From NCBI GenBank assembly GCA_018266075.1, contig JAFEBB010000062.1, positions 1-42,970 on the forward strand: DNA of 42,970 bases, in the 5' to 3' direction. A model generated the notes under the pieces. The model was given only the letters and a program-made list of their open reading frames with translations. It had not been told where the DNA came from and ran no database searches. The DNA comes from Deltaproteobacteria bacterium (GTDB lineage: Bacteria > Myxococcota > Myxococcia > Myxococcales > SZAS-1). Every line of letters begins with the position of its first letter. The stretch's first letter is position 1. This document shows positions 7,829-16,345 of the stretch, in pieces. A program made the position numbers and the translations under genes.

Positions 7829-9049
7829 ATGGACTTCTCCATCCCCGAGCGCGTGGCCGCGCTCCTGCCGCCGATTCGCGAGTTCGTGAAGCACGAGCTC
7901 ATCCCTCTCGAGCGCGGGTTCGCCGAGCGCGGCTGGAACGCGTCGCTGCCCAAGATCACCGCCGTGCGCGAGAAGGTGAAGAAGCAGGGTTGGTTCGCGC
8001 CGCACGTCTCGAAGGACCACGGCGGGCTGGGGCTCTCGCTGCTCGAGTTCGCGTTCCTCTCCGAGGCGCTCGGCCAGACGCCGCTCGGCCACTACGCCTT
8101 CAACTGCAACGCGCCCGACATCGGCAACATGGAGCTGCTCGAGAAGTTCGGCAGCGAGGCGCAGAAGAAGAAGTGGCTGGAGCCGCTCTGGCGCGGCGAG
8201 CACCGCAGCTGCTTCAGCATGACCGAGCCCGATCACCCCGGCTCGAACCCCGCGTGGATGGGCACGATCGCCAGGAAGGACGGCGACCACTACGTCATCA
8301 ACGGGCGCAAGTGGTTCACGAGCAGCGCCGACGGCGCAGCGTTCGCCATCGTCATGGCCGTGACCGACCCGGAGAACGAGAACCCCTACGCGCGCGCGAG
8401 CCAGATCATCGTGCCCACGGACACCAAGGGCTTCCGGATCGTTCGTAACATTTCTGTTATGGGGGAAGCGGGCGAGGGCTATCCCAGCCACGCGGAGATT
8501 GCGTATGAGGATTGCCGGGTGCCGCGCGCGAACCTCCTCGGCGAAGAGGGCGCGGGCTTCGTGCTCGCGCAGGAGCGGCTCGGGCCGGGCCGCATCCACC
8601 ACTGCATGCGCTGGATTGGCATCTGCGAGCGCGCCTTCGAGCTCATGTGCCAGCGCGCGGTGGAGCGGGAGCTCTCGCCGGGCAAGCCGCTGGGAACGCG
8701 CGGCCCGGTGCAGACCTGGATCGCCGAGAGCCGCGCCGAGATCGACGCCTCGCGCCTGATGGTGCTTCAGGCCGCGTGGAAGATGGACCGCGACGGCCCG
8801 CACGCCGCGCGCGACGAGATCTCCACCATCAAGTTCTTCGTGGCCAACGTGCTGCAGCGCGTGCTCGACCGCGCGGTGCAGGCCCACGGCGCGCTCGGCC
8901 TGACCGACGACCTGCCGCTCGCGTACTGGTACCGCCACGAGCGCGCCGCGCGCATCTACGACGGCCCCGACGAGGTGCACCAAAGCTCACTCGCGCGCCG
9001 CATCCTGCGCGAGCGCGGCCTCGACACGCGCAAGGGCGGTGACAAGTGA
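7829..9049 (+). CDS. Acyl-CoA dehydrogenase (ACAD10/11-like)
   Basis: A 406-residue FAD-dependent acyl-CoA dehydrogenase. It has the helical N-terminal domain, the FSMTEPDHPGSNP and GRKWFTSSADGA flavin-binding strands around 130-175, and a C-terminal helical domain with QAHGALGL and the IYDGPDEVH signature. The overall pattern fits the ACAD10/11 branch. The last four bases (GTGA) overlap the start of a phosphotransferase gene. In animals the homologous pair is fused in ACAD11. In Pseudomonas the lva levulinate pathway uses a kinase/dehydrogenase pair on 4-hydroxyacyl-CoA. A role in 4-hydroxyacyl-CoA breakdown is therefore a reasonable inference. Codons 205-211 (8441-8461) are unusually AT-rich for this genome. 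Confidence 0.9.
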   Translation: MDFSIPERVAALLPPIREFVKHELIPLERGFAERGWNASLPKITAVREKVKKQGWFAPHVSKDHGGLGLSLLEFAFLSEALGQTPLGHYAFNCNAPDIGNMELLEKFGSEAQKKKWLEPLWRGEHRSCFSMTEPDHPGSNPAWMGTIARKDGDHYVINGRKWFTSSADGAAFAIVMAVTDPENENPYARASQIIVPTDTKGFRIVRNISVMGEAGEGYPSHAEIAYEDCRVPRANLLGEEGAGFVLAQERLGPGRIHHCMRWIGICERAFELMCQRAVERELSPGKPLGTRGPVQTWIAESRAEIDASRLMVLQAAWKMDRDGPHAARDEISTIKFFVANVLQRVLDRAVQAHGALGLTDDLPLAYWYRHERAARIYDGPDEVHQSSLARRILRERGLDTRKGGDK

Positions 9050-10131
9050 GCGCCCTCGATTCGGCACGGGCCGTCCGCTCGGGCGAGGAGCTGGATACGG
9101 AGAAGCTGCGCACGATCTTCGCGCAGAAGCTCCCCAAGCTCACCGGCGAGCTCACCGTGCAGCAGTTCCCGAAAGGGCACTCGAACTTAACCTATTTGTT
9201 AACGGTGGGAGACCAGGAGTTCGTGCTGCGCCGGCCGCCCAAGGGCGCCAAGCAGATCAAGGCCGGCCACGACATGAACCGCGAGTACACCGTGCTCACC
9301 CGTCTCCGGCGCGTGTACCCCAAGGTTCCCAAGGCGCTGTTCTACGTGGACGAGAACGAGAGCCCGTTCGACGTGGGCTTCTACGTGATGGAGCGCGTGC
9401 CCGGCGTGATCCTCCGCAACAAGCCGCCCGAGGGCTACGACCTGAACCCGGCGCTGATGCAGAAGCTCTCGGAGACGTTCGTGGACAACCTCGTGGCGCT
9501 GCACGCCATCAACCCCGCCAGCGCGCGGCTCGACGACTTCGGCAAGCCGGAGGGCTACGTGACCCGGCAGGTCGAGGGTTGGATCGAGCGCTACAACAAG
9601 GCCAAGACCGACGACGTCCCCGACATGGACACCCTCGCGGCCTGGATGCGCGCGCACCTGCCGCCGCAGCAGGCAGGCACGATAATCCATAATGATTATA
9701 AGTATGACAACCTGGTGCTCGACCCCGCGGACCTGACGAACATCCGCGCGGTGCTCGACTGGGAGATGGCCACGCTCGGGGATCCGCTCGCGGATCTGGG
9801 CACCGCCCTCGCCTACTGGTTCGAGCCCAGCGAGGCGGAAGTGGTCGGCTCGCTCGGATTGGGCCTGACCACCCTGCCCGGCAATCTGTCGCGCGAAGAG
9901 ATCGTGCAACGCTATGCCGCCAAGAGCGGGCGCGATGTATCGAATATTCTATTTTATTATGTCGCCGCGCTCCACAAGGTCGCGGTGATCGCCCAGCAGA
10001 TCTACTTCCGCTACAAGCAGGGGCTCACCCAGGACGAGCGCTTCGCGGGGATGCTCTTCGCCGTGCAGATGCTGTCGCAGGCCGGCGTGCGGGCCACGGA
10101 GCTCGGCCGCATCGGCAAGCTGCTGGGCTAG
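9046..10131 (+). CDS. APH-type phosphotransferase, likely acyl-CoA-pathway kinase (ACAD11/LvaA-like)
   Basis: A 361-residue aminoglycoside-phosphotransferase-fold kinase. Visible elements are GHSNLTYLL and FVLRRPP in the N-lobe, the catalytic loop HNDYKYDN (His215, Asp217, Asn222) and the metal-binding DWE (Asp238). This subgroup is not a drug-resistance enzyme. Coupled to an acyl-CoA dehydrogenase, it probably phosphorylates a hydroxyacyl-CoA so that the hydroxyl can leave. The GTG start overlaps the dehydrogenase stop by 4 bp. The last 4 bp overlap the tail of the converging histidine phosphatase gene. Three short AT-rich codon runs (9184-9204, 9682-9705, 9934-9960) sit on conserved segments, including the catalytic loop. 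Confidence 0.9.
   Translation: MSALDSARAVRSGEELDTEKLRTIFAQKLPKLTGELTVQQFPKGHSNLTYLLTVGDQEFVLRRPPKGAKQIKAGHDMNREYTVLTRLRRVYPKVPKALFYVDENESPFDVGFYVMERVPGVILRNKPPEGYDLNPALMQKLSETFVDNLVALHAINPASARLDDFGKPEGYVTRQVEGWIERYNKAKTDDVPDMDTLAAWMRAHLPPQQAGTIIHNDYKYDNLVLDPADLTNIRAVLDWEMATLGDPLADLGTALAYWFEPSEAEVVGSLGLGLTTLPGNLSREEIVQRYAAKSGRDVSNILFYYVAALHKVAVIAQQIYFRYKQGLTQDERFAGMLFAVQMLSQAGVRATELGRIGKLLG
9682..9699. other. AT-rich inverted repeat inside the kinase catalytic-loop codons
   Basis: ATAATC (9682-9687), a 6-nt loop CATAAT, and GATTAT (9694-9699) make a perfect 6-bp stem. The 24 nt from 9682 to 9705 contain only four G or C bases, against about 70 % G+C around them. It overlaps the HNDYKYDN codons. 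Confidence 0.55.
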
Positions 10132-10814
10132 ATGCCGGTGATCAGCTCGGGCGGCAGGTGACCCACGCCGTTGAAGCGCTTGAGCGTGAAGCGGTTGATC
10201 TCCTTCGAGCCGAAGCGCAGCTCGGTGATCGACGCGTTGTCCACCTGGAGCCCGAGCTCCACCGCGGCCACGTCGTCGAGGCCGAGCGCCTGGGCGACCG
10301 CGGCGCCAATGAAGCCGCCGGAGGTGAAGGCGATGGCAACGTCGGTGCCCGTGAGGTGCTTGCACAGCAGCTGCAGCCCGCGCCCCACGCGCGCGCGGAA
10401 CGCGCTGAAGTCCTCGCTCACCGGCGCCTGGATCCGGCCGAGCGCCCAGCCGCGCACCACCGAGGCCACCATGCGCGCCGGCGACGCGCGATCCGGATTG
10501 GCGAGGAGCGCGGTGGTCTCGGGATCGGCGGCGCTCGGATTGGCGAGCACATGCGCGACGACCTCGTGGCCCGCGTGCTCGGCGAGCTCCGCCAAGCTCC
10601 GCAGCGCGCCGCTCTCGCCCATGGCGAACTGCGCGGTGCGCACCTGGCGGATCAGCGGCCCCGCGTAGGTGCGCGAGAAGTCGACGCCCGCGTGCATCAG
10701 CGCCTCGCCCACGCGCGAGGCCTGCTTGCCGCCGATCTCGGAGAGGCCGTCGTAGCCGCCGGCCGTCGTGGGATCGCGACCTTGACCGTGGCGAATCAGC
10801 AGGAGCGCAGGCAT
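10128..10814 (-). CDS. Histidine phosphatase family protein (phosphoglycerate mutase-like)
   Basis: A 228-residue protein with the LLIRHGQG motif at residues 5-12, giving the phosphorylated His, and TYAGPLIRQVRTAQ as the second conserved Arg segment. The second catalytic His is probably in EHAGHEVVAHVLANP or near SGGFIGAAVAQ, where the usual GH is not intact. The substrate is unknown; this superfamily includes phosphosugar, nucleotide and phosphoprotein phosphatases such as SixA. A TATGAT box ends 6 nt before the ATG, with no Shine-Dalgarno. It is tail-to-tail with the kinase gene, with a 4-bp overlap. Confidence 0.82.
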   Translation of the reverse strand: MPALLLIRHGQGRDPTTAGGYDGLSEIGGKQASRVGEALMHAGVDFSRTYAGPLIRQVRTAQFAMGESGALRSLAELAEHAGHEVVAHVLANPSAADPETTALLANPDRASPARMVASVVRGWALGRIQAPVSEDFSAFRARVGRGLQLLCKHLTGTDVAIAFTSGGFIGAAVAQALGLDDVAAVELGLQVDNASITELRFGSKEINRFTLKRFNGVGHLPPELITGI

Positions 10815-10826
10815 GGCGACATCATA
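10815..10826 (-). promoter_or_regulatory. -10 box TATGAT six nt before the histidine phosphatase ATG (leaderless candidate)
   Basis: On the minus strand TATGAT (10826-10821) is followed by GTCGCC and the ATG at 10814. The distance and the lack of a Shine-Dalgarno match the hemerythrin gene exactly. Confidence 0.45.
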
Positions 10827-10883
10827 GGCGGGATCGCCACAGCGCTCCCGCGCTGACGCCGTGTAACAGAATTGTTTCTAAAC

Positions 10884-12167
10884 CTAGAACGCGTAGCCGA
10901 CCATCAAGCGTCCGCCGAGCAGCGTCTCGGTGGCGCCAGTGGCCTTGTAGACGCTGTTGGAGTCGAGGCTGAAGCCGGTGTGCGAGAGCTCGAAGAGGAG
11001 CTGCACGTCCACCTTGGGGATCACCTCGTAGCCGCCGCCGAGCTCCACCTCGAAGGCGCTCGCGCCGCCGCTGGGGAAGTAGCCCGCGCCGATGAGATCC
11101 GCCTTGGCCAGCACGACCTCGTAGTCGGCCTGGGCCAGGATGTGGAGCTTCTCCACCGGCGAGAGATCGGCCGCCACCCCGAAGCGCGGGCCGCCGGTGA
11201 CGATCTTGGGCAGGCCCTGGAACGCCGTGCCGTCCGACGCCGGATCCACCCGGAAGCCGGCGCGCCGGTAGCCCACGAACGGAATCACGCCGTACGCGCC
11301 GCCGCCGAGGTCGATGCGGTAGCGCAGATCCGCCGCGAAGACCGACGCGCGCGTGGGATGCGTCACGCCGCCGGTCACCGCGGACTTGAGGCCGACGGCG
11401 ATTCGGTAGTCGAGGTCGAGGCCCAGGCCGCGAACGGGGCTGTCCTGCCCGCCGAGCGGATACGAGACGAGCTGCAGCCGCGGCGAGTAGATCGCCGGCG
11501 CCGCGTACTCCGAGAGGTTCCCCGAGGTGAGGTTGCTGTAGCGCAGCGTGCGGTTCTCCACGTCGAGGCCCACCAGCACGTGCACCAACGGGAGATCGCC
11601 CTCGTCGTCGCCGTGCTTGGCCGCCGGCTTCTCGGCCTTCTCCTCTGCGACGGGCTTGGCCGGCGGCGGCGCGGGCTTCGGCTCGGGCTTGGGCGTGGCC
11701 GCGGCGGTCGGAGGCGGCGCAGGGGTCGGCGCAGGCGCAGGAGGCGGCGCTGCGACAGGCTCGGGCGCCGGCGCGGGCGCGGCCTCGGGCGGCGCGATGA
11801 CGTCGACGGTGTCTGCGCGGACGGCCGTCACATCCACCGGCTTCATCTTGTTCTTCACCAGCGCGAACGACCACGTCTTCGCCGGCGCGCCCGCATTGGT
11901 GTGCAGCTCGAGCTTCACCTTGCCCTTGGCGATGGTGCCGGTGATGACGCCGCCCACGTGCTCCTTGGCGGCCTTCTTCCAATCCATCTTCTTGGGCAGG
12001 CCGACCTTGGCCGTGGCAACGCAGCTCAGCTGGGCGCAGATCGCCTGGCGCAGCGGCTTGGTGACTGCGCCCTTCTTGTCGCCCTTGAGATCCGCGACCA
12101 CCACGTGCGGCGCCGCCCAGGCTGAAGACCAGGCGAGCAAGAGAGCCCACGGAAGAAGTTTGCGCAT
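10884..12167 (-). CDS. Outer-membrane beta-barrel protein with Pro/Ala-rich linker
   Basis: A 427-residue exported protein with signal peptide MRKLLPWALLLAWSSAWA. An N-terminal domain of about 100 residues (HVVVADLKGDKKGAV...) resembles exported domains common in Myxococcota. It is followed by a long Pro/Ala/Lys-rich linker (about 125-195) that could span periplasm or peptidoglycan. The C-terminal ~220 residues have alternating strands and end in GYAF, and a terminal Phe is typical of barrels inserted by BamA. The frame is open far upstream, but that stretch is the antisense of pntA; the ATG at 12167 starts the signal peptide. Divergent from pntA. Function unknown. Confidence 0.8.
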   Translation of the reverse strand: MRKLLPWALLLAWSSAWAAPHVVVADLKGDKKGAVTKPLRQAICAQLSCVATAKVGLPKKMDWKKAAKEHVGGVITGTIAKGKVKLELHTNAGAPAKTWSFALVKNKMKPVDVTAVRADTVDVIAPPEAAPAPAPEPVAAPPPAPAPTPAPPPTAAATPKPEPKPAPPPAKPVAEEKAEKPAAKHGDDEGDLPLVHVLVGLDVENRTLRYSNLTSGNLSEYAAPAIYSPRLQLVSYPLGGQDSPVRGLGLDLDYRIAVGLKSAVTGGVTHPTRASVFAADLRYRIDLGGGAYGVIPFVGYRRAGFRVDPASDGTAFQGLPKIVTGGPRFGVAADLSPVEKLHILAQADYEVVLAKADLIGAGYFPSGGASAFEVELGGGYEVIPKVDVQLLFELSHTGFSLDSNSVYKATGATETLLGGRLMVGYAF

Positions 12168-12267
12168 GGGCGCAGCATGCCAAAAAGACGACTTCGAGGC
12201 CCCCTGTTGTTGGCCTCCACAATTGGGCCGCTCTGAGCGAGAATGCCCCGCCCGGGCAGTCGCGTCC

Positions 12268-12309
12268 GGTGAAGCCGCGCCGCGTGCCGCCCTGGGGTGA
12301 AGCCGCGCG
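12268..12309. repeat. Short direct repeat in the pntA upstream region
   Basis: GGTGAAGCCGCGC occurs at about 12268 and again at about 12297, some 29 bp apart, between the divergent outer-membrane protein gene and pntA. It could be a duplicated operator or chance; the second copy holds an alternative GTG start for pntA. Confidence 0.4.
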
Positions 12310-12326
12310 ACGCATCGAGGTTCGCG

Positions 12327-13928
12327 GTGAAGGTCGGTATTCCGAAGGAGATCTTTCCCGGCGAGAAGCGCGTCGCGGCCACGCCCGCGAGCGTGAGCCG
12401 GCTGCGCAAGCTGGGCCATGAGGTTCAGGTCCAGGCCGGCGCAGGCGAAGGCGCCAACATCCCCGACGCCGCCTTCGCCGAGGCAGGGGCCACCGTCGTG
12501 CCCACCGCCGAGGCGCTGTACGCCGACGCGGAGCTGATCCTCAAGGTCCGCGCGCCGGAGCCGCTCCCCGACGGCAAGCGCCACGAGTCGGACCTCTTCA
12601 AGGAAGGCGCAGCGCTGGTGAGCTTCATCTGGCCCGCGCAGCACAAAGACCTGATCGAGAAGCTGGCCACGCGCAAGCTCACGGTGATGGCGCTCGATGC
12701 CGTGCCGCGCATCACCCGCGCGCAGAAGATGGACGCGCTCTCGGCGATGGCCAACCTCGCTGGCTACCGCTCGGTGCTCGAGGCCGCCAACCGCTACGGC
12801 CGCTTCTTCACCGGCCAGATGACCGCCGCCGGCAAGGTGAAGCCCGCGCAGGTGATGGTCATCGGCGCCGGCGTCGCGGGCCTCGCGGCGATTGGAACCG
12901 CGAAGAGCCTGGGCGCCGTGGTGCGCGCCTTCGACACCCGCCCGCCCGTGCGCGAGCAGGTGGAGAGCATGGGCGCCACGTTCATCCCCTTCGAGTTCAA
13001 GGAGACCACCGAGGGCGAAGGCGGCTACGCCAAGGAAGTGAGCGACGCGTACCTCGCCGCAGAGCAGGCGCTGCTCGCGCAGCACGCGAAGGAGGTGGAC
13101 ATCATCATCACCACCGCGCTCATCCCCGGGAAGCCAGCGCCCAAGCTGATCACCTCCGGCGCGGTCGTCTCGATGCGCCAGGGCTCGGTCATCGTCGACC
13201 TCTCTGCCGAGCAGGGCGGAAACTGCGCGCTCACCGAGCCGGACAAGGTCGTCGAGAAGTTCGGCGTGACCATCGTCGGCTACACCGACCTCACCTCGCG
13301 CATGGCGCTCCAGGCCAGCGAGCTGCTCGGGACGGTGATCACCAACCTCGTCGAGTCGGTGTGCAAGCTGGAGAAGCCCGCGGCCACCGCCGACGCGAAG
13401 GAGGCGCCGCCGCCCGTCGCCAAGCTCGCGCTCGACAAGGAAGACGAAGTGCACCGCGGCTGTCTCGTGCTCGAGCAAGGCGCGCTGATGTGGCCGCCAC
13501 CCAAGCCCGTGGTGCGCGCGGGCGCGCCGGTGCCCCAGCCCAAGCCGGCAGCCATCGCGCATCCTCCGCCGCAGGCCTCGAGCAAAGCCGGCGTGGTTCT
13601 CGGCGCGGGCATGGCCGTCGCGCTCGGCGCGGCTGGGCTCTTCGCGCCGCCCTCGTTTCTGCAGCACCTCACCGTGTTCCTGCTCGCGTGCGTCGTGGGC
13701 TGGCACGTGATCTGGAACGTGACGCCCGCGCTGCACACGCCGCTGATGAGCGTGACCAACGCCATCAGCGGGATCATCTTGATCGGCGGCATCCTCCTCT
13801 TGCGAGGCGGCGGCACGAGCATCGCGGTGATTTTGGCGAGCGTGTCGATCCTGCTCGCGGCGATCAACGTGTCGGGTGGGTTCCTGGTGTCACAACGCAT
13901 GTTGAAGATGTTCCGGAGGGCGCCATGA
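12327..13928 (+). CDS. pntA: NAD(P) transhydrogenase subunit alpha
   Basis: Subunit alpha of the proton-translocating transhydrogenase, which moves hydride between NADH and NADP+ using the proton gradient. The 533 residues contain the soluble NAD-binding domain (start [19 protein letters not shown]; dinucleotide motif [31 protein letters not shown]) up to about residue 370, a Pro-rich linker, and four membrane segments from about 445 to 525. This is the E. coli type, with the membrane part fused to alpha. The GTG at 12327 has GAGG 7 nt upstream; another GTG at 12297 is in frame. The stop overlaps the pntB start (ATGA). Confidence 0.95.
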   Translation: MKVGIPKEIFPGEKRVAATPASVSRLRKLGHEVQVQAGAGEGANIPDAAFAEAGATVVPTAEALYADAELILKVRAPEPLPDGKRHESDLFKEGAALVSFIWPAQHKDLIEKLATRKLTVMALDAVPRITRAQKMDALSAMANLAGYRSVLEAANRYGRFFTGQMTAAGKVKPAQVMVIGAGVAGLAAIGTAKSLGAVVRAFDTRPPVREQVESMGATFIPFEFKETTEGEGGYAKEVSDAYLAAEQALLAQHAKEVDIIITTALIPGKPAPKLITSGAVVSMRQGSVIVDLSAEQGGNCALTEPDKVVEKFGVTIVGYTDLTSRMALQASELLGTVITNLVESVCKLEKPAATADAKEAPPPVAKLALDKEDEVHRGCLVLEQGALMWPPPKPVVRAGAPVPQPKPAAIAHPPPQASSKAGVVLGAGMAVALGAAGLFAPPSFLQHLTVFLLACVVGWHVIWNVTPALHTPLMSVTNAISGIILIGGILLLRGGGTSIAVILASVSILLAAINVSGGFLVSQRMLKMFRRAP

Positions 13929-15403
13929 GCGAGGCCTCCCTGCAGACGCTCGCGTACCTCGTCGCGGCGATCCTCTTCATCCTCAGCTTGCGCGGGCTCT
14001 CCAATCAGGAGTCCGCGCGGCGGGGCAACGCCTTCGGCGCCATCGGCATGCTCATCGCCGTGCTGGTGACGGGCATCGCCCTCTTCTCCGAGAACCACGC
14101 CGACAGCGCTGCACTCGGCGAATCCGCAGGCTGGCTCGGCGGCGCGATCGCCGTCGGGGCCATCATCGGCGCGGTGCTGGCCACGCGGGTGGCCATGACG
14201 TCGATGCCGGAGCTCACCGCGATCCTCCACAGCTTCGTGGGCGCGGCGGCGGTGCTGGTCGGAATTGCGAACTACCTGGGCAGCGAGCCGACCGGCCCGC
14301 TCGCAGGTCTCAAGAAGATGTTCGCCGAGGCGCCCGACACCGCGCACCTCGTGGAGATCTACGTCGGCGTCTTCGTGGGCGCGGTGACCTTCACCGGAAG
14401 CGTGATCGCCTTCTTCAAGCTGCGCGGCACCATTGGCTCCAAGCCGCTGGTCCTGCCCGGACGGCACCTGGTCAACGCGATCATGCTGCTCGGCAGCGTG
14501 GCGCTGGGCGTGCTCTTCGTGCAGGCGCATGGCACCGACGGCGTGGTCCCGCTGGTGGGCATGACGGCCATCGCGTGCGTGCTCGGCGCCCATTTGGTGA
14601 TGGCCATCGGCGGCGGCGACATGCCGGTCGTCGTCTCGCTGCTGAACTCGTACTCGGGCTGGGCCGCGGCGGCTGCGGGCTTCATGCTCAACAACGACCT
14701 GCTCATCATCACCGGCGCGCTCGTCGGTTCGAGCGGCGCGATCCTCAGCTACATCATGTGCAAGGCCATGAACCGCTCCATCTGGAACGTGGTCTTCGGC
14801 GGCTTCGGCAACGCCCCCGCGCCTTCGGCCAAGGGCGCCGCGCAGCCGCAGGGCACCGTCACCGAGACCAACATCGACGGCACCGCGCAAATGCTCCAGG
14901 CCGCGCGCAGCGTGATCGTGGTTCCCGGCTACGGCATGGCCGTGGCGCAGGCGCAGCACGCGGTGAAGGAGATCACCAGCGCGCTCGCCGAGCGCGGCTG
15001 CAAGGTGGCCTACGCGATCCACCCCGTCGCGGGACGACTGCCGGGCCACATGAACGTGCTCCTCGCCGAGGCCGGCGTCTCGTACGACATCGTCCACGAG
15101 ATGGAAGAGATCAACGACGACTTCGAGAAGACCGACGTGGTGCTGGTCATCGGCGCGAACGACATCGTGAACCCGAGCGCGCTCGAGGACGCGTCGAGCC
15201 CCATCTACGGCATGCCCGTGCTCGAGGCGTGGAAGGCCGCGAAGGTCGTGATGCTCAAGCGCAGCATGAACGCGGGCTACGCAGGCGTGGACAATCCGCT
15301 CGCGTATCGCGAGAACACGGTGATGCTCTTCGGCGACGCCAAGGCCACCGTGAACAAGCTGCTCGAGGCACTCCGCAAGACGGGCACCCAGGCCGCGGCG
15401 TAG
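13925..15403 (+). CDS. pntB: NAD(P) transhydrogenase subunit beta
   Basis: Subunit beta of the transhydrogenase, 492 residues. About nine hydrophobic segments (residues 10-300) form the proton channel. They include the [21 protein letters not shown] segment and [11 protein letters not shown]. The C-terminal soluble NADP-binding domain starts near 315, with [42 protein letters not shown] and [16 protein letters not shown]. The ATG overlaps the pntA stop by 4 bp. With pntA it forms a complete enzyme in the inner membrane. A thioesterase gene follows after 7 nt and is probably co-transcribed. Confidence 0.96.
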   Translation: MSEASLQTLAYLVAAILFILSLRGLSNQESARRGNAFGAIGMLIAVLVTGIALFSENHADSAALGESAGWLGGAIAVGAIIGAVLATRVAMTSMPELTAILHSFVGAAAVLVGIANYLGSEPTGPLAGLKKMFAEAPDTAHLVEIYVGVFVGAVTFTGSVIAFFKLRGTIGSKPLVLPGRHLVNAIMLLGSVALGVLFVQAHGTDGVVPLVGMTAIACVLGAHLVMAIGGGDMPVVVSLLNSYSGWAAAAAGFMLNNDLLIITGALVGSSGAILSYIMCKAMNRSIWNVVFGGFGNAPAPSAKGAAQPQGTVTETNIDGTAQMLQAARSVIVVPGYGMAVAQAQHAVKEITSALAERGCKVAYAIHPVAGRLPGHMNVLLAEAGVSYDIVHEMEEINDDFEKTDVVLVIGANDIVNPSALEDASSPIYGMPVLEAWKAAKVVMLKRSMNAGYAGVDNPLAYRENTVMLFGDAKATVNKLLEALRKTGTQAAA

Positions 15404-15410
15404 GAACGCC

Positions 15411-16205
15411 ATGTCGACCCGCGAGCTGCCCGCCGCGTTCTACCTGCGCGAGGGCGGCCGCTTCGTCTCGACGGTCGCGACGACCGGTCCGTGGGATGTG
15501 CGGTTTCAACACGGCAGCCCGCCGGTGGCGCTGCTCGCGCGCGAGCTGATGCGCGTGGCGCCGCGCGAGGACGTGCGGCTCGCGAACATCAGCATGGACT
15601 TCCTCGGGCCGGTGCCGGTGGCGCCGCTCGAGGTGCGCGCGGAGGTGGTGCGTCCCGGCAAGCGCGTGGAGCTGGTGCAAGCGATCGCGGTCGCCGACGG
15701 ACGCGAGGTGCTGCGCGCGAACGGCTGGCGAATGAGCGTCGCGCCGGGTCGCTCGCCGGAAGCCGGGACCGTTGAGCCTGCGCCGCCACTGCCGCCGACG
15801 TCGATCGACACCTTCTTCGAAGCGGTGCCGCACTTCGGCTACGGCGACGCGCTCGAGTGGCGCTTCGACCACGGCGACTTCAAGACGCTCGGGCCGGCGA
15901 CGGTCTGGACGCGGCCGCGCATCCCGCTCATCGCCGGCGAGCCTGACGACACCGTCACCCGCGCGCTGCTGATGGTCGACTCGGCCAACGGCATCAGCGC
16001 CGAGCTCGACTTGAGGAAGTTCTCGTTCGTGCCTGTGAACCTCAGCGTCGACATCGCCCGTGCGCCCGAAAAAGGTGAGTGGACGGGCATGAGCGCGAGC
16101 ACGCGCATCTCCGCCGACGGCACCGGCGCGACCGTGGCCCGGCTCTTCGATGTGCGTGGCACGTTCGGGTACGCGATGCAGGCGCTCTTCGTCGGGCCGC
16201 GTTAG
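15411..16205 (+). CDS. Acyl-CoA thioesterase, double hotdog fold
   Basis: A 264-residue protein resembling TesB-like (4HBT_3) acyl-CoA thioesterases. An N-terminal hotdog begins RFVSTVATTGPWDVRFQHGSPP and continues with ISMDFLGPVPVAPLEVRAEVVRPGKR. A second hotdog follows from about residue 135, with FEWRFDHGDF-like and GISAELDLRKFSFVPVNLSV segments. It would hydrolyse acyl-CoA to free acid and CoA in the cytoplasm. It lies 7 nt after pntB, the third gene of that operon, though a metabolic link to transhydrogenase is not obvious. The acyl-chain preference is unknown. Confidence 0.85.
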   Translation: MSTRELPAAFYLREGGRFVSTVATTGPWDVRFQHGSPPVALLARELMRVAPREDVRLANISMDFLGPVPVAPLEVRAEVVRPGKRVELVQAIAVADGREVLRANGWRMSVAPGRSPEAGTVEPAPPLPPTSIDTFFEAVPHFGYGDALEWRFDHGDFKTLGPATVWTRPRIPLIAGEPDDTVTRALLMVDSANGISAELDLRKFSFVPVNLSVDIARAPEKGEWTGMSASTRISADGTGATVARLFDVRGTFGYAMQALFVGPR

Positions 16206-16345
16206 ACGCCGACAATTCTTTCATCTTGACGATCGCTGCGTGCTTGCAGGCGACGGAACTTTCTGTCGAATGCCTCGGGGACGTGCGCCAGCCCGTCATT
16301 TCTTTCTGATGGAAAGGCCGTCGATGCGAGACGACGATGGTTCTT

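Noticed and set aside
9046-10131. Aminoglycoside resistance gene
   Set aside because: The fold is APH, but coupling to an acyl-CoA dehydrogenase and the ACAD11/LvaA-like motifs point to acyl-CoA metabolism.
12168-13736. An N-terminal extension of the outer-membrane protein frame across pntA
   Set aside because: The extension is the antisense of pntA. A clear signal peptide starts at 12167.
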